A DNA stretch of 64,000 bases from the NCBI RefSeq assembly GCF_947492715.1, contig NZ_CANLNS010000003.1:1-64000 (forward strand). The letters run 5' to 3'. A program made the position numbers and the translations under genes. Shown here one piece after another: positions 45,100 to 53,997 of the stretch; within the stretch, counting starts at the first letter, position 1; the number at the start of each line of letters is the position of its first letter. The notes under the pieces are model-generated. The model saw only the letters and a list, made by a program, of their open reading frames with translations, was not told the DNA's origin and made no database searches. The stretch is from an uncultured Psychroserpens sp. Lineage in GTDB: Bacteria > Bacteroidota > Bacteroidia > Flavobacteriales > Flavobacteriaceae.

Positions 45100-47415
45100 T
45101 TATTTTGGTATGTTTTGAATGATTTCTTTTTCTATAGTAACAATGACACTTTTAGAGGATGGTGTTTTTGCTGTATGTGCATAGCTATCTATTGGCACTA
45201 AAACATTGGCCTCAGGAAAATATGTGGCGCAACAATGCCTAGGGATTTTATAAGGAATAACTTTAAATTTTTGTGCTGATCTCATCACGCCATTAAACGT
45301 AGATGTTATATTAACAATGTCTTTCGCCATTAAACCTTTTTGTTCCATGTCTTCAGGATTTATGAAAACAACACGTCGTTCATTAAAAACACCGCGATAT
45401 CTGTCATTTAAGCCATAAATAGTAGTGTTAAATTGATCGTGACTTCTTATGGTGGTCATCATAAACTCGCCTTCTTTTAACTGCCAATCAGGTAATTTAT
45501 TAATAGAAAAGTGTGCCTTCCCTGTTTTAGTTTTGAAATGTCTGGTTCGGGCACCATTAGGTAAATAAAAGCCTTCAGGTCGTTGAAGTTTATTGTTATA
45601 ATCTTCGAATCCTGCTACCACCTCTTGAATATCATCTCTTATAAGCGCATAATTATCTATATAACGTAACCAGTTTACAGTGGATTTTTCGTTTAAAGTT
45701 TCATGAGCGATATTACAAACAATGGCAACTTCACTTTGAAGCTGATTTGAACAAGGTGTTAGAATTCCTTTTGTAGCCGAGACCACACCCATTGAATTTT
45801 CGACACTTTGGAGTTGTTCCTGACCATTTTGTACGTCTTTTTCAGAACGGGCTAAACACGGAAGTATCAATGCTTCTTTTCCTGTTACTAAATGAGACCG
45901 ATTAAGTTTAGTACTCACATGAACGGTTAAATCGCAATTTCCTAAGGCCTCTGCCGTATACACTGTATCTGGTGCCGCTGAAATAAAATTTCCTCCTAAA
46001 CCAAAAAAAACTTTTGCTTTTTTCTCATGCATTGCTTTTATAGCATCAATAACGGCATAGCCATGCTTTACTGGTGGTTTGAAGTTAAACTTGGCTTCAA
46101 TTTTATCTAAAAAGGCTTGAGGAGCAGCTTCCCAAATACCAACAGTACGATCCCCTTGAACATTAGAATGCCCTCTAACTGGGCAAGTTCCTGCACCTTC
46201 TTTTCCAATACTTCCTTTTAAAAGTAGAATATTTACAAACTCTCTAATATTGTCTACAGCATTTTTATGCTGAGTTAAACCCATAGCCCAACAGATAATA
46301 ATTTTATCTCGCTTGATAATTAAATCAACAATGTCTAAAATGACACTTTCAGAAACACCAGAACGTTTCACACAATCGTCAAAATTGTACGTTTTTAAAT
46401 CTGAAATAAATTCAGAATAGAAACTTGTATTCTTTTGAATAAATTCATGATCAAAAACGGCATTATTAGTCACATCGGCTTCTACCAATTTAAGTAAGAT
46501 GGCTTTTATCAGAGCGACATCTCCATTAATCATAACCTGAGCAAAGACATCAGCAATCTTGGTGCCTCCTGTTATGATTTTTTGAGGACTTTGTGGGTTG
46601 ATAAACTTTATTAGACCTGCCTCTGGTAAGGGGTTTATGGCTACTATTTTTCCGCCATTTTTTTTGCACTTTTCAAGAGCTGTCAACATTCTTGGGTGGT
46701 TTGTTGCAGGGTTTTGACCAACAACCAGAATTAATTCGGCTTTGTATATATCGTCAAGTTTTACTGAGCCTTTTCCTATACCAAGGGTTTCAGATAAGGC
46801 TTTACCACTTGCTTCATGGCACATGTTTGAGCAATCAGGAAGATTTGAAGTTCCGTAGGCTCTAACAAATAGTTGGTATAAAAAAGCAGCTTCATTACTT
46901 GTTCGGCCTGAGGTATAGAAAATGGCTTCATCAGGAGTGCTTAAATTATTAAGATGATCAGCAACTTTTTTATATGCATCTTCCCAATTAATAGCTGTAT
47001 AATGCGCAGCGCCTTTAGCGAGATACATGGGTTGTGCTAATCTACCAGATTTTCCAATCTGAAAATCTGAGAGTTCGGCTAACTCATCAACACTATTTTT
47101 AGCGAAAAAAGAGGCGTCAATTATTTTGTTTTGAGCTTCTTCTGCCATGGCTTTTAATCCATTTTCGCAATATTCACCAAGTGAAGAACGCTCGTCATCT
47201 GGATCAGGCCATGCACATCCTGGGCAATCAAAACCTCCTTTTTGATTTATTTTCTTAGATATTTCAAAAGCTGTCTTCGCATCCATATATTTTAATGCAT
47301 GCTTAATGGCCGATGTTACTGCAGGCAAACCAACACTATTTGTTGCTGGTTTTTTTAATTTCAGGTCATTAAATTTTTCTGATGTTAATGCTTTTTCCGA
47401 AGCTGATGAACTCAT
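45100..47415 (-). CDS. FdhF/YdeP family molybdopterin oxidoreductase
   Basis: The 771-residue protein belongs to the molybdopterin oxidoreductase superfamily, YdeP branch. It has an N-terminal Cys cluster (Cys64, Cys67 in DCPGCAWPDP and Cys83), YTSGRTSNEAAFLYQ, a Cys pair DCSNMCHEASG, VVGQNPATNHPRM, CWAMGLTQHKNAV and a C-terminal Mo-cofactor-binding domain (SHDQFNTTIYGLNDRYRG). No Tat signal is seen, so it is cytoplasmic. The substrate is unknown; E. coli YdeP is linked to acid resistance. First gene of a four-gene operon with a protease, cupin and small membrane protein, which is unusual. Confidence 0.88.
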   Translation of the reverse strand: MSSSASEKALTSEKFNDLKLKKPATNSVGLPAVTSAIKHALKYMDAKTAFEISKKINQKGGFDCPGCAWPDPDDERSSLGEYCENGLKAMAEEAQNKIIDASFFAKNSVDELAELSDFQIGKSGRLAQPMYLAKGAAHYTAINWEDAYKKVADHLNNLSTPDEAIFYTSGRTSNEAAFLYQLFVRAYGTSNLPDCSNMCHEASGKALSETLGIGKGSVKLDDIYKAELILVVGQNPATNHPRMLTALEKCKKNGGKIVAINPLPEAGLIKFINPQSPQKIITGGTKIADVFAQVMINGDVALIKAILLKLVEADVTNNAVFDHEFIQKNTSFYSEFISDLKTYNFDDCVKRSGVSESVILDIVDLIIKRDKIIICWAMGLTQHKNAVDNIREFVNILLLKGSIGKEGAGTCPVRGHSNVQGDRTVGIWEAAPQAFLDKIEAKFNFKPPVKHGYAVIDAIKAMHEKKAKVFFGLGGNFISAAPDTVYTAEALGNCDLTVHVSTKLNRSHLVTGKEALILPCLARSEKDVQNGQEQLQSVENSMGVVSATKGILTPCSNQLQSEVAIVCNIAHETLNEKSTVNWLRYIDNYALIRDDIQEVVAGFEDYNNKLQRPEGFYLPNGARTRHFKTKTGKAHFSINKLPDWQLKEGEFMMTTIRSHDQFNTTIYGLNDRYRGVFNERRVVFINPEDMEQKGLMAKDIVNITSTFNGVMRSAQKFKVIPYKIPRHCCATYFPEANVLVPIDSYAHTAKTPSSKSVIVTIEKEIIQNIPK

Positions 47416-47496
47416 ATGTTTGTCTTAATATGATAAATATACTAAGTTTTTTATCTGTTGAATAACAAAGCTTAATGTATTAACGTTAATTATACT

Positions 47497-48366
47497 ATGA
47501 AAAAACTATTACTCACTATTGGTATTATTATATGTCTTATTCTTTTAGCGTTTCAGTTAAAACCGGTAAAAAGAGTAGTGCATACAGTAAAGGCAAGTTT
47601 AGAAACACCTAGTCTAATAAATAAGGATAGTTTAACTATCAAATCGCGTGTTAATTGTCCTGAAGGCTATAAACGTGTGGCTTATGCAAAAGGGAGTTTT
47701 GAAGAATATCTTAGACATTATAAGTTAAAACCATTTGGGAGTAAGATTATAAATTATGATGATACTGCTTATTTTTGGCAAGGTGGTCATGTGGGTATTT
47801 TAGAAATACCTGTGCCTCAAAATGGACTTCAGCAGTGTGCCGATGCGCTTATTAGAATTAGGAGTGAATATCTATGGAAAAATAATAGAAAAGATGAGAT
47901 AGGCTTTAATTTCACTTCTGGACATTATTGCTCATGGAAAAAATATGCCGAAGGGTATCGTCCAAAAATTAACGGAAGTAAGGTGACCTTTAGTAAAACA
48001 GCAAGTCCTAATGATACAGAAGCCAATTTTTACAAGTATTTGAATTTAATCTACACCTACTCAGGAACCTTATCGTTATTTAACGAACTCTCAGAAATTG
48101 AAGATGTAAGTCAACTTAAAATAGGAGATATGCTTATTAAAGGAGGAACGCCAGGACATATTGTGATGATATGTGATGAGGTTATTAATGAAAAAGGAGA
48201 AAAACGTTTTTTACTGTTTCAAGGTAATACACCTGCGCAAAGTGTTCATTTGGTAAAAAATTTAGAAGACGCTACACTGTCGCCTTGGTATCAACTTGAA
48301 AAAGATGCGGTTATACCGGTTTCTAATTACACTTTTAGTAGTTCAAAATTTGTTAGGTTTAAGTGA
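47497..48366 (+). CDS. DUF4846 family exported protein
   Basis: The 289-residue protein has an N-terminal signal or anchor (MKKLLLTIGIIICLILLAF), and the family-typical segments GSFEEYLRHYKLKPFGS, QCADALIRIRSEYLW, FNFTSGHYCSWKKYAEGYRP, and GDMLIKGGTPGHIVMICDE. The last looks like the NlpC-like GD...HVGI pattern, so a cell-wall or papain-like fold is conceivable but not shown. It is a single-gene unit; its terminator lies inside the end of the convergent CHAT gene. Confidence 0.82.
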   Translation: MKKLLLTIGIIICLILLAFQLKPVKRVVHTVKASLETPSLINKDSLTIKSRVNCPEGYKRVAYAKGSFEEYLRHYKLKPFGSKIINYDDTAYFWQGGHVGILEIPVPQNGLQQCADALIRIRSEYLWKNNRKDEIGFNFTSGHYCSWKKYAEGYRPKINGSKVTFSKTASPNDTEANFYKYLNLIYTYSGTLSLFNELSEIEDVSQLKIGDMLIKGGTPGHIVMICDEVINEKGEKRFLLFQGNTPAQSVHLVKNLEDATLSPWYQLEKDAVIPVSNYTFSSSKFVRFK

Positions 48367-48461
48367 GAAATGCTCACATTTAAATAAAACTCCGATGAGA
48401 AGGTATAAACTCGAATGTTATTTGTTTTGGGGAAAATTTAAAGGAGTTTATTATATATAAG

Positions 48462-48493
48462 GCGTTTTCTATATTTAGAAAACGCTTTTTTTC
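48462..48493 (+). terminator. Terminator of the DUF4846 gene, embedded in the CHAT gene end
   Basis: A 9-bp stem (GCGTTTTCT / AGAAAACGC, 48462-48470 and 48477-48485) is followed by a T-run on the plus strand. The right arm overlaps the last codons of the CHAT gene, encoding its KKKSVF tail. Confidence 0.8.
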
Positions 48494-51400
48494 TTTGCAA
48501 CAACTATCATTAGAATTAAAAACACAAATGCAATAGTTAACCAAAATATAATATTGGATGACGTTTGTATCTCGATTGGGTTGGAGTCTCCTATTAAAAT
48601 TAACCCAGCCCAATACTCAGGTGCTGCTGTTCTTCCCTCTGCAGATGCGATATAATCTAATTTAGCGCGTCTAAGTGCCTCATCTTTTTTTAAACCATTA
48701 GCTAAATTGTTGTAGAATAGTTTTAATATTTCAGAACTGGATTTTTCATCTATTTTCCAAAGACTTGTTAATATACTTTCACTACCAGCATAATTAAACG
48801 CATGGGCTAATGATATCATACCTTCACCAGATTGATACGTTGGCTTTCCAGTTTCGCATGCGGTTAAAATAGCGAGATTTGAGGATAAGTTTTGATTGTA
48901 AATTTCGTAAGTATAGAGTGAATTGTCTTCTTTCGCAGCACTTTTAGCAAAAATGAGGCGAGACAATTCTGGCGAAACGTTATTAGATTCGGCATGCGTG
49001 CCAATGTGTATTATCTTATGCTCTTTCGCTTGCTCGGTAAATATTTGCTTTGATGCGTCTTCATTAAGAAAGGAGGTACCATCAAATAATTTAGAATATT
49101 CTTCTGCTAAATCTACGGCAAAAGGTTGAGGTAAAAGTGTTAGGTATGTTTTGTCTAGAAACACAGAGTCGGTAATAGCCGCTTTATATTTAGTCTTCAT
49201 TTGATCATTAAATTCTGGCGTAAAGGCAACAAAGTTATTTTCGAAAAAACTTGGAGTTTTATTTTTGTTGATTAAGAGTAGACTGTAATTATAAGACAGG
49301 TTGTATTTGCTTAATAAACTTTCGGTATGCAACGCTTTAAAATTTGCGACATGCTTAGGTGTAAGTACATCAAAACTCAAATTAAAAAGATCTCTGTCTG
49401 GAATAATAATGATGTCTTTATTAGTGATAGTATTTTCGAAAGGTTTCCATAAAACCTTATAAAGATTGTGGTTGGTCTCTAAGTTGTTTTCTAGGATTGG
49501 CTGATTGTTTTTATGATCAAATAAAAGTTTATTTAATGCAGTAACATCGATATTATGCACTTCTATTTTCTTTTTTTCAATCACGAAAGCATAGAGGTTT
49601 TTATCGATAAATACATATCTAATTATTGATGAATTCTCAGGAAAATGTGTGTCAAAATAGTCTAGAGACTTTGCAACAGATGCGTATTTTAGGTTGTAGT
49701 ATTTTGGATAATCTTTTTGAAGTGTTTCAAGAAAGTTTTGCCATGTCTTATTGGTTTCAATAAAGAACTCAATGTTATTTTGATTTTTTAAAATTGAATT
49801 AAGATCTGCTTTTAACTGTTGTTCTTTTGCTAAAACAGATTCAGGAATATCTTTTGTGGTAAAAGACTGTTTTACATTAAGTTGCTGTCTAATTTTATTA
49901 TAAAGTTTAGACTCGTGCAAACTAAGCAGTTCTTTGAGGTAAATAGGGTTTTTAGTTTGATTGTATAGTCTTAATGCAAGTTGCTTTGAAAATTCAAAAA
50001 TTTCATCATTATTATAAAGAATAATGGATAAATTTTGGTCTTCGGTTATTACCGTTTTTTGTTTTTCTAAAATTGAAATAGCCTTTTTTATATTTACATA
50101 TTGATCTTTTAAAAACAAAGAGTCTTTCGAATTATGTAACTCGACTTCTATTTTTGATTTCAGTAAGAGCGCTTTAGGCTTTTCAATGCTGAACTCATTA
50201 ATTTGTTCGTTACTCGAAGTATTGAGAAGTTTTAGTGTTTTGTTTATATAATTAAATGCCTTGTTATAGTTTTTAGAGTTAAAATGAATGGAAGCTAAAT
50301 TTAATAACTGTGAACTTTCTAAAGCTGTTGTTTGTCCTTGATTTTTCACAACGTAATCATAAGCATTGGTAGCCATTTCTATGGCCTTTTCTGCATAACC
50401 ATTATTGGAATAGAAATTTGAATAATTGACCATGGCATCCAGATAAAATTTATCATAATTCTCACCAAAAATAGTTTCGTAATAGGTTTTGCTTTTTTCG
50501 TAATATGTTTTAGCTAAATCGACCTTGTTATAATACTCGTTAATAACACCTTTATAGTAATAGGCATCAGCAATTCCTAAGTAATTTTTTTGCTCACTTT
50601 TCGTATAGATTTCTAATCCTTTATTAAATAATTCTTCGGCAAGTTTATGCTGTTTTAGTTTTAAATATATATTACCCAATTGCAACGCAGAATATGCAAT
50701 TTCAGAGTCGTCTGGAGACAGAAATTTTAGCTTTTGGTCATAGACATATTGAATAAGATCTCTTGCTTTGGTATAGTTTGCTTGCTTGCTGAAATCGTCT
50801 GCATAATTTTCAATCGTTAAAAATAAAAATAATCGCGCCTCTTCTTTGAAGAAATCTTTACCGTCTGAATCAGATTTAATAAAGTTAGAATAATTTTTAA
50901 TGGCTTTTTCATTGTAAAGCATGGCTTCAATAGAATTTCCTAGAAGTGAACTAACAGAGCTAATGTTTGATTGCGATTTAGCTCTATGGTAAAATTTATT
51001 CATAGCTGTAGGCTCCAGTTCATCTATGATTTTTTCTCCTTTTTTAAAATAAAACAAAGCGCTGTCAATTTTAAAGACATCCCACATTCTGGCACCTAAA
51101 GAATTGTACGCATCTAGTACTTTAGATTTGTCAGATTTAGGATACGACAAATAATAATCTAAAGATTTACGACTATGCCATGTTGCTTTTTTGATATTTC
51201 CTTGTCTTCTGTTATCTATGCTTAAATTATGATGTATTAAACCAAATAGATCACCTGTGGCATCTGGCATTTTTTTTGTCTCTTCAAGAGCCAGTAAGTT
51301 CTGATTTGCTGCGTTTTGATAATCACGAAGGAACACATAGAACCTAGCAAGAACCAAGTGTTTTTGGCGCGAAACTGCGAGAGAGTCTGTGGCATCTGTA

Positions 51401-51696
51401 ATACTATTAGCAAAGTCATTGACTTTTTTAATAGCCACGTCTTTAGGATTTAAGTTCAACGCTATTTTACCAAAATAGTAGATCCGCTTGGTTAGTTCTA
51501 AATAGGATTTTTTATGCCTTAAATCGTTAATATTAGTAAGGATGAGTGTATCAGCTTTTTTAAATGCTTTGACCGAAATTAAAGAATCGATAGTTTGCGC
51601 ACCATCCCATATGGTACTTTGAGAGTAACTACTAAAAACACTCAAGAATCCTCCAAATAAAATGGTCATTTTTAAACAATTACGCCATTGTTTCAT
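48475..51696 (-). CDS. Periplasmic TPR-CHAT protease, membrane anchored
   Basis: The 1073-residue protein has a signal peptide (about 1-26, ends SSYSQ), a long TPR region (about 50-520), a linker, and a C-terminal CHAT caspase-like domain (about 770-1035). The catalytic dyad is visible: His in IHIGTHAES (about 898) and Cys in LAILTACETGKP (about 945), with GEGMISLAHAFNYAG and SLWKIDEKSS following. A membrane helix near the end (about 1046-1066) and KKKSVF place the protease on the periplasmic face. CHAT proteases include separase relatives. It is the third gene of an operon with an ECF sigma and a membrane TPR protein. Confidence 0.9.
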   Translation of the reverse strand: MKQWRNCLKMTILFGGFLSVFSSYSQSTIWDGAQTIDSLISVKAFKKADTLILTNINDLRHKKSYLELTKRIYYFGKIALNLNPKDVAIKKVNDFANSITDATDSLAVSRQKHLVLARFYVFLRDYQNAANQNLLALEETKKMPDATGDLFGLIHHNLSIDNRRQGNIKKATWHSRKSLDYYLSYPKSDKSKVLDAYNSLGARMWDVFKIDSALFYFKKGEKIIDELEPTAMNKFYHRAKSQSNISSVSSLLGNSIEAMLYNEKAIKNYSNFIKSDSDGKDFFKEEARLFLFLTIENYADDFSKQANYTKARDLIQYVYDQKLKFLSPDDSEIAYSALQLGNIYLKLKQHKLAEELFNKGLEIYTKSEQKNYLGIADAYYYKGVINEYYNKVDLAKTYYEKSKTYYETIFGENYDKFYLDAMVNYSNFYSNNGYAEKAIEMATNAYDYVVKNQGQTTALESSQLLNLASIHFNSKNYNKAFNYINKTLKLLNTSSNEQINEFSIEKPKALLLKSKIEVELHNSKDSLFLKDQYVNIKKAISILEKQKTVITEDQNLSIILYNNDEIFEFSKQLALRLYNQTKNPIYLKELLSLHESKLYNKIRQQLNVKQSFTTKDIPESVLAKEQQLKADLNSILKNQNNIEFFIETNKTWQNFLETLQKDYPKYYNLKYASVAKSLDYFDTHFPENSSIIRYVFIDKNLYAFVIEKKKIEVHNIDVTALNKLLFDHKNNQPILENNLETNHNLYKVLWKPFENTITNKDIIIIPDRDLFNLSFDVLTPKHVANFKALHTESLLSKYNLSYNYSLLLINKNKTPSFFENNFVAFTPEFNDQMKTKYKAAITDSVFLDKTYLTLLPQPFAVDLAEEYSKLFDGTSFLNEDASKQIFTEQAKEHKIIHIGTHAESNNVSPELSRLIFAKSAAKEDNSLYTYEIYNQNLSSNLAILTACETGKPTYQSGEGMISLAHAFNYAGSESILTSLWKIDEKSSSEILKLFYNNLANGLKKDEALRRAKLDYIASAEGRTAAPEYWAGLILIGDSNPIEIQTSSNIIFWLTIAFVFLILMIVVAKKKSVF

Positions 51697-51719
51697 AAAA
51701 CATCAATTTTAAAAGTTGC

Positions 51720-52454
51720 TTAGTTATTTAAAGCAGATAAGAGGGCTTTACTATTGTTGTTATTAGAGTTTTCAAGACTAGATTTGGCTTTTTCAATATG
51801 CCCTTCTTTCAAATATGCTAAGCCTAAATAATAGTAGGCCTCGCTTTTAAAGTTACTGGTTGGTTCTTCAATAGCTTTTTCAAGATAGGTGATGGCTTTA
51901 GATTCATTTTTATTAGCCATATACGCTACACCTAAAAAATAATTTAGTGTATCATTTTTTGGTTTGCTCTGGTGAATTGTCGTCCATTTTGAAATAGCCG
52001 CTTTATAATCACCTTGTTTATAATTTACCATGGCATCGTAAAACTCAAAATTAGAATTTGAACTCATGGTTGTTGCTAAACCAGGATCTGGAGAAAAAAA
52101 GTTAGCATATAATTTTTCATTGGGACTTTGATTGAAAAACCAAAAATTAGCTATAGCAATAACAACAATTGCTGCTGCTGCAATTTTTCCGAAATGTAAA
52201 AATCGTACTTTAGATTGGGCTTTTTTAGCAGAAGTATTAGGGATTTCATTGTGGAAATCGTCTAGTTGTTCTTTTAGTGATTGTGATTCTATTCCAAAAA
52301 GTAATGTTCTAATATCTTCAACTTGCGTTTGAAAATCTATATCGCTTTTAAGTTTGCCTTCAAAAGCACTAAGTTCATCTGCAGTCATGTTTCCGTTGAA
52401 ATAACGTTCAACAGATTCTAATAACTCTTGCGATATGTTGGTGTTTGGGTTCAT
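51720..52454 (-). CDS. Anti-sigma-like membrane TPR protein
   Basis: The 244-residue protein has a cytoplasmic N-terminus (1-88) with ELLESVERYFNGNMTADELSAFEGKL, typical of the helical start of Bacteroidota anti-sigma factors, one membrane helix (about 89-107), and a periplasmic C-terminus with TPR repeats (about 135-240: AMVNYKQGDYKAAI, LNYFLGVAYMANKN, EAYYYLGLAYLKEG). Its start overlaps the sigma factor stop by one base and it precedes the CHAT gene by 23 bases. It may hold the sigma factor and sense the periplasm; that is inference from context. Confidence 0.78.
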   Translation of the reverse strand: MNPNTNISQELLESVERYFNGNMTADELSAFEGKLKSDIDFQTQVEDIRTLLFGIESQSLKEQLDDFHNEIPNTSAKKAQSKVRFLHFGKIAAAAIVVIAIANFWFFNQSPNEKLYANFFSPDPGLATTMSSNSNFEFYDAMVNYKQGDYKAAISKWTTIHQSKPKNDTLNYFLGVAYMANKNESKAITYLEKAIEEPTSNFKSEAYYYLGLAYLKEGHIEKAKSSLENSNNNNSKALLSALNN

Positions 52455-53035
52455 TATTGGGTATTAGTTTTTAATGCTAATGCTCTTAGTTGTTGCATGC
52501 ATCTGTATTTTTTATTTCGGGTTGATGCTGCGTCTAATTGTAGGTGTTGTGCAATGTCTTTCATAGATTTTTTATCAAAATAAAACTGACGCAAGAGCGA
52601 CTTACAGGGCTCCCCAAGTGTTTTAAATGCTTGCATGACATTTGTTAATTGTTGCTCTTTCAGTTTGTTAGTGTCTGTATCGACATCAAGTTCAGGAGCG
52701 TTAAAATTGTTTATTTGATCTGAAACCATTGTTTTTTTGTACTCTTTTGATCTTAAAAAATCCATCCATTTATTCTTTGCTATTGTGTATAGATAACCAT
52801 GTACAGAAGATTCATTCTTTGGTGTGAATTTGTCTTGTTTTATGTTTTGCCATACCGCTAGAAAGGCTTCTTGATAAATGTCTTTAGCATGTTCTTTAGT
52901 CCCATTGTTTTTAAGTACAAGTGCCTCTACCTTAAAATAATTAGCGGCGTAGATGCTTTTTAAGGCAACGGCATCATTGTCCTTAATATCTCTAATTAAT
53001 TGTAGTTTATAGTCAGTTTCGTAAACTCTCCTCAT
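52454..53035 (-). CDS. ECF-type RNA polymerase sigma factor
   Basis: The 193-residue protein has sigma region 2 (about 25-95: LKSIYAANYFKVEALVLKN, DIYQEAFLAVWQNI, YLYTIAKNKWMDFLRSK) and region 4 (about 130-185: LGEPCKSLLRQFYFDKKSMKDIAQHL, STRNKKYRCMQQL). There is no region 3, as in ECF or group-4 sigmas. It is translationally coupled to the membrane TPR gene. The operon has its own housekeeping-type promoter. Target genes are unknown; three adjacent lipoprotein genes share a candidate promoter. Confidence 0.93.
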   Translation of the reverse strand: MRRVYETDYKLQLIRDIKDNDAVALKSIYAANYFKVEALVLKNNGTKEHAKDIYQEAFLAVWQNIKQDKFTPKNESSVHGYLYTIAKNKWMDFLRSKEYKKTMVSDQINNFNAPELDVDTDTNKLKEQQLTNVMQAFKTLGEPCKSLLRQFYFDKKSMKDIAQHLQLDAASTRNKKYRCMQQLRALALKTNTQ

Positions 53036-53053
53036 GTTAATAGCTAAACATTA

Positions 53054-53084
53054 GAAAGATACAATTATTTCATTTTCTAACAAA
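53054..53084 (-). promoter_or_regulatory. Housekeeping-type promoter of the sigma-CHAT operon
   Basis: On the minus strand TTTG (53081-53084) is followed by exactly 19 bases and TATCTTTC (53054-53061), seven of eight matches to TAnnTTTG. It ends 18 bases before the sigma ATG, the best complete promoter in the window. Confidence 0.7.
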
Positions 53085-53100
53085 CAGTAGTCGTTTGAAT

Positions 53101-53142
53101 AGTTTTTTAAATGGATAAAGATATTTATCCATTTAAAAAACT
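53101..53142. repeat. Perfect 19-bp inverted repeat next to the sigma promoter
   Basis: Arms 53101-53119 (AGTTTTTTAAATGGATAAA) and 53124-53142 are exact reverse complements around a 4-base loop. No T-run follows on either strand. It lies between the FN3 lipoprotein stop and the sigma promoter, 17 bases upstream of its -33 box. It could be an operator for a dimeric regulator, or a weak terminator of the lipoprotein gene. Confidence 0.75.
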
Positions 53143-53179
53143 TCAGTGAACAATTAAGGTGTTTTAAGATTTTCTAGTT

Positions 53180-53893
53180 TCATTCTCCCACTGTAATGGT
53201 TAGCTGTGCATTAGCGACTATAGATGCATAATAATTTTCTACATCAGAAAATCCAGATAATGGACCACTCGATGTACTCGTATTGGCATGATAAATACCT
53301 GGAGTATACTCAACGAGATGACTAGCTCCAGAACCAACGTTATTGCCTTGCGGTAAGTTGTCGTCTGGTGTCCATGAATAAGTTCGTCCCACATTAGAAG
53401 GGATAACATCTGGCGTATAATCCAAAATCTCTAAAAAATAACTTACGGCATTATCCACCGCTGGCACTTCAAAATAGGCAACTATGCCATATCCTCCTGC
53501 TCCAGTCCAGCTTCTATATTCTATTTCGACGTTCATTATTATTACTTCGGGTTCTGTGGTAAAAAAGAAATCTGCTCGAGATGTTCCTCCATTACCATCT
53601 CTGGCTTCAATATAACCTTCGTAATTTGTTTCTGGCTCCAGTCCGGAAAAACTATAAACTAAAGTTGTGCCTCCAGAAGCTATTTCCCGCCCTTCTAGAA
53701 TAATGGCATAAGTAACATTGTCTCCATCGGGGTCTATGGCATCTGTCCATTCTATCGTGGCTCCATCAAACCTCAAATCTGTTGTATTTGCAGAAAAGTT
53801 ACTTGGATTTGAGTTGCTAGGGTCACTAGTGTCATCAGACGAGCAGCTTGAAAAAATAAGGGCTAATGCTAATATGTAAATATACTGTTTCAT
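53180..53893 (-). CDS. Fibronectin type III-like lipoprotein
   Basis: The 237-residue protein has a lipoprotein signal (lipobox FSSC, residue 17), an Asp/Ser/Asn-rich linker (SSDDTSDPSNSNPSNF), then a fibronectin III-like domain at about 36-115 (TIEWTDAIDPDGDNVTYAIIL ... YEGYIEARDGNGGTSR), and a second beta-rich half. Surface exposure is likely. Function unknown. It carries the shared TGATGACATT-N12-CGAT element 38 bases before its ATG and lies just upstream of the sigma operon. Confidence 0.8.
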   Translation of the reverse strand: MKQYIYILALALIFSSCSSDDTSDPSNSNPSNFSANTTDLRFDGATIEWTDAIDPDGDNVTYAIILEGREIASGGTTLVYSFSGLEPETNYEGYIEARDGNGGTSRADFFFTTEPEVIIMNVEIEYRSWTGAGGYGIVAYFEVPAVDNAVSYFLEILDYTPDVIPSNVGRTYSWTPDDNLPQGNNVGSGASHLVEYTPGIYHANTSTSSGPLSGFSDVENYYASIVANAQLTITVGE

Positions 53894-53931
53894 AATAAGT
53901 TTGATTTTAATTAAGAACTTGTTTCTATTAC

Positions 53932-53957
53932 ATCGAAAACCTCAAATAATGTCATCA
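53932..53957 (-). promoter_or_regulatory. Candidate alternative-sigma promoter (copy C), TGATGACATT-N12-CGAT
   Basis: On the minus strand the 10-mer TGATGACATT (53948-53957) is followed by 12 bases and CGATGTAA (CGAT at 53932-53935). It lies 38 bases upstream of the FN3 lipoprotein ATG. Two identical copies precede the next two lipoprotein genes. No TAnnTTTG box is present here. Confidence 0.6.
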
Positions 53958-53997
53958 AAGGATGCTAAAAATTTTATGGTATTGCACATTTGTTCAA

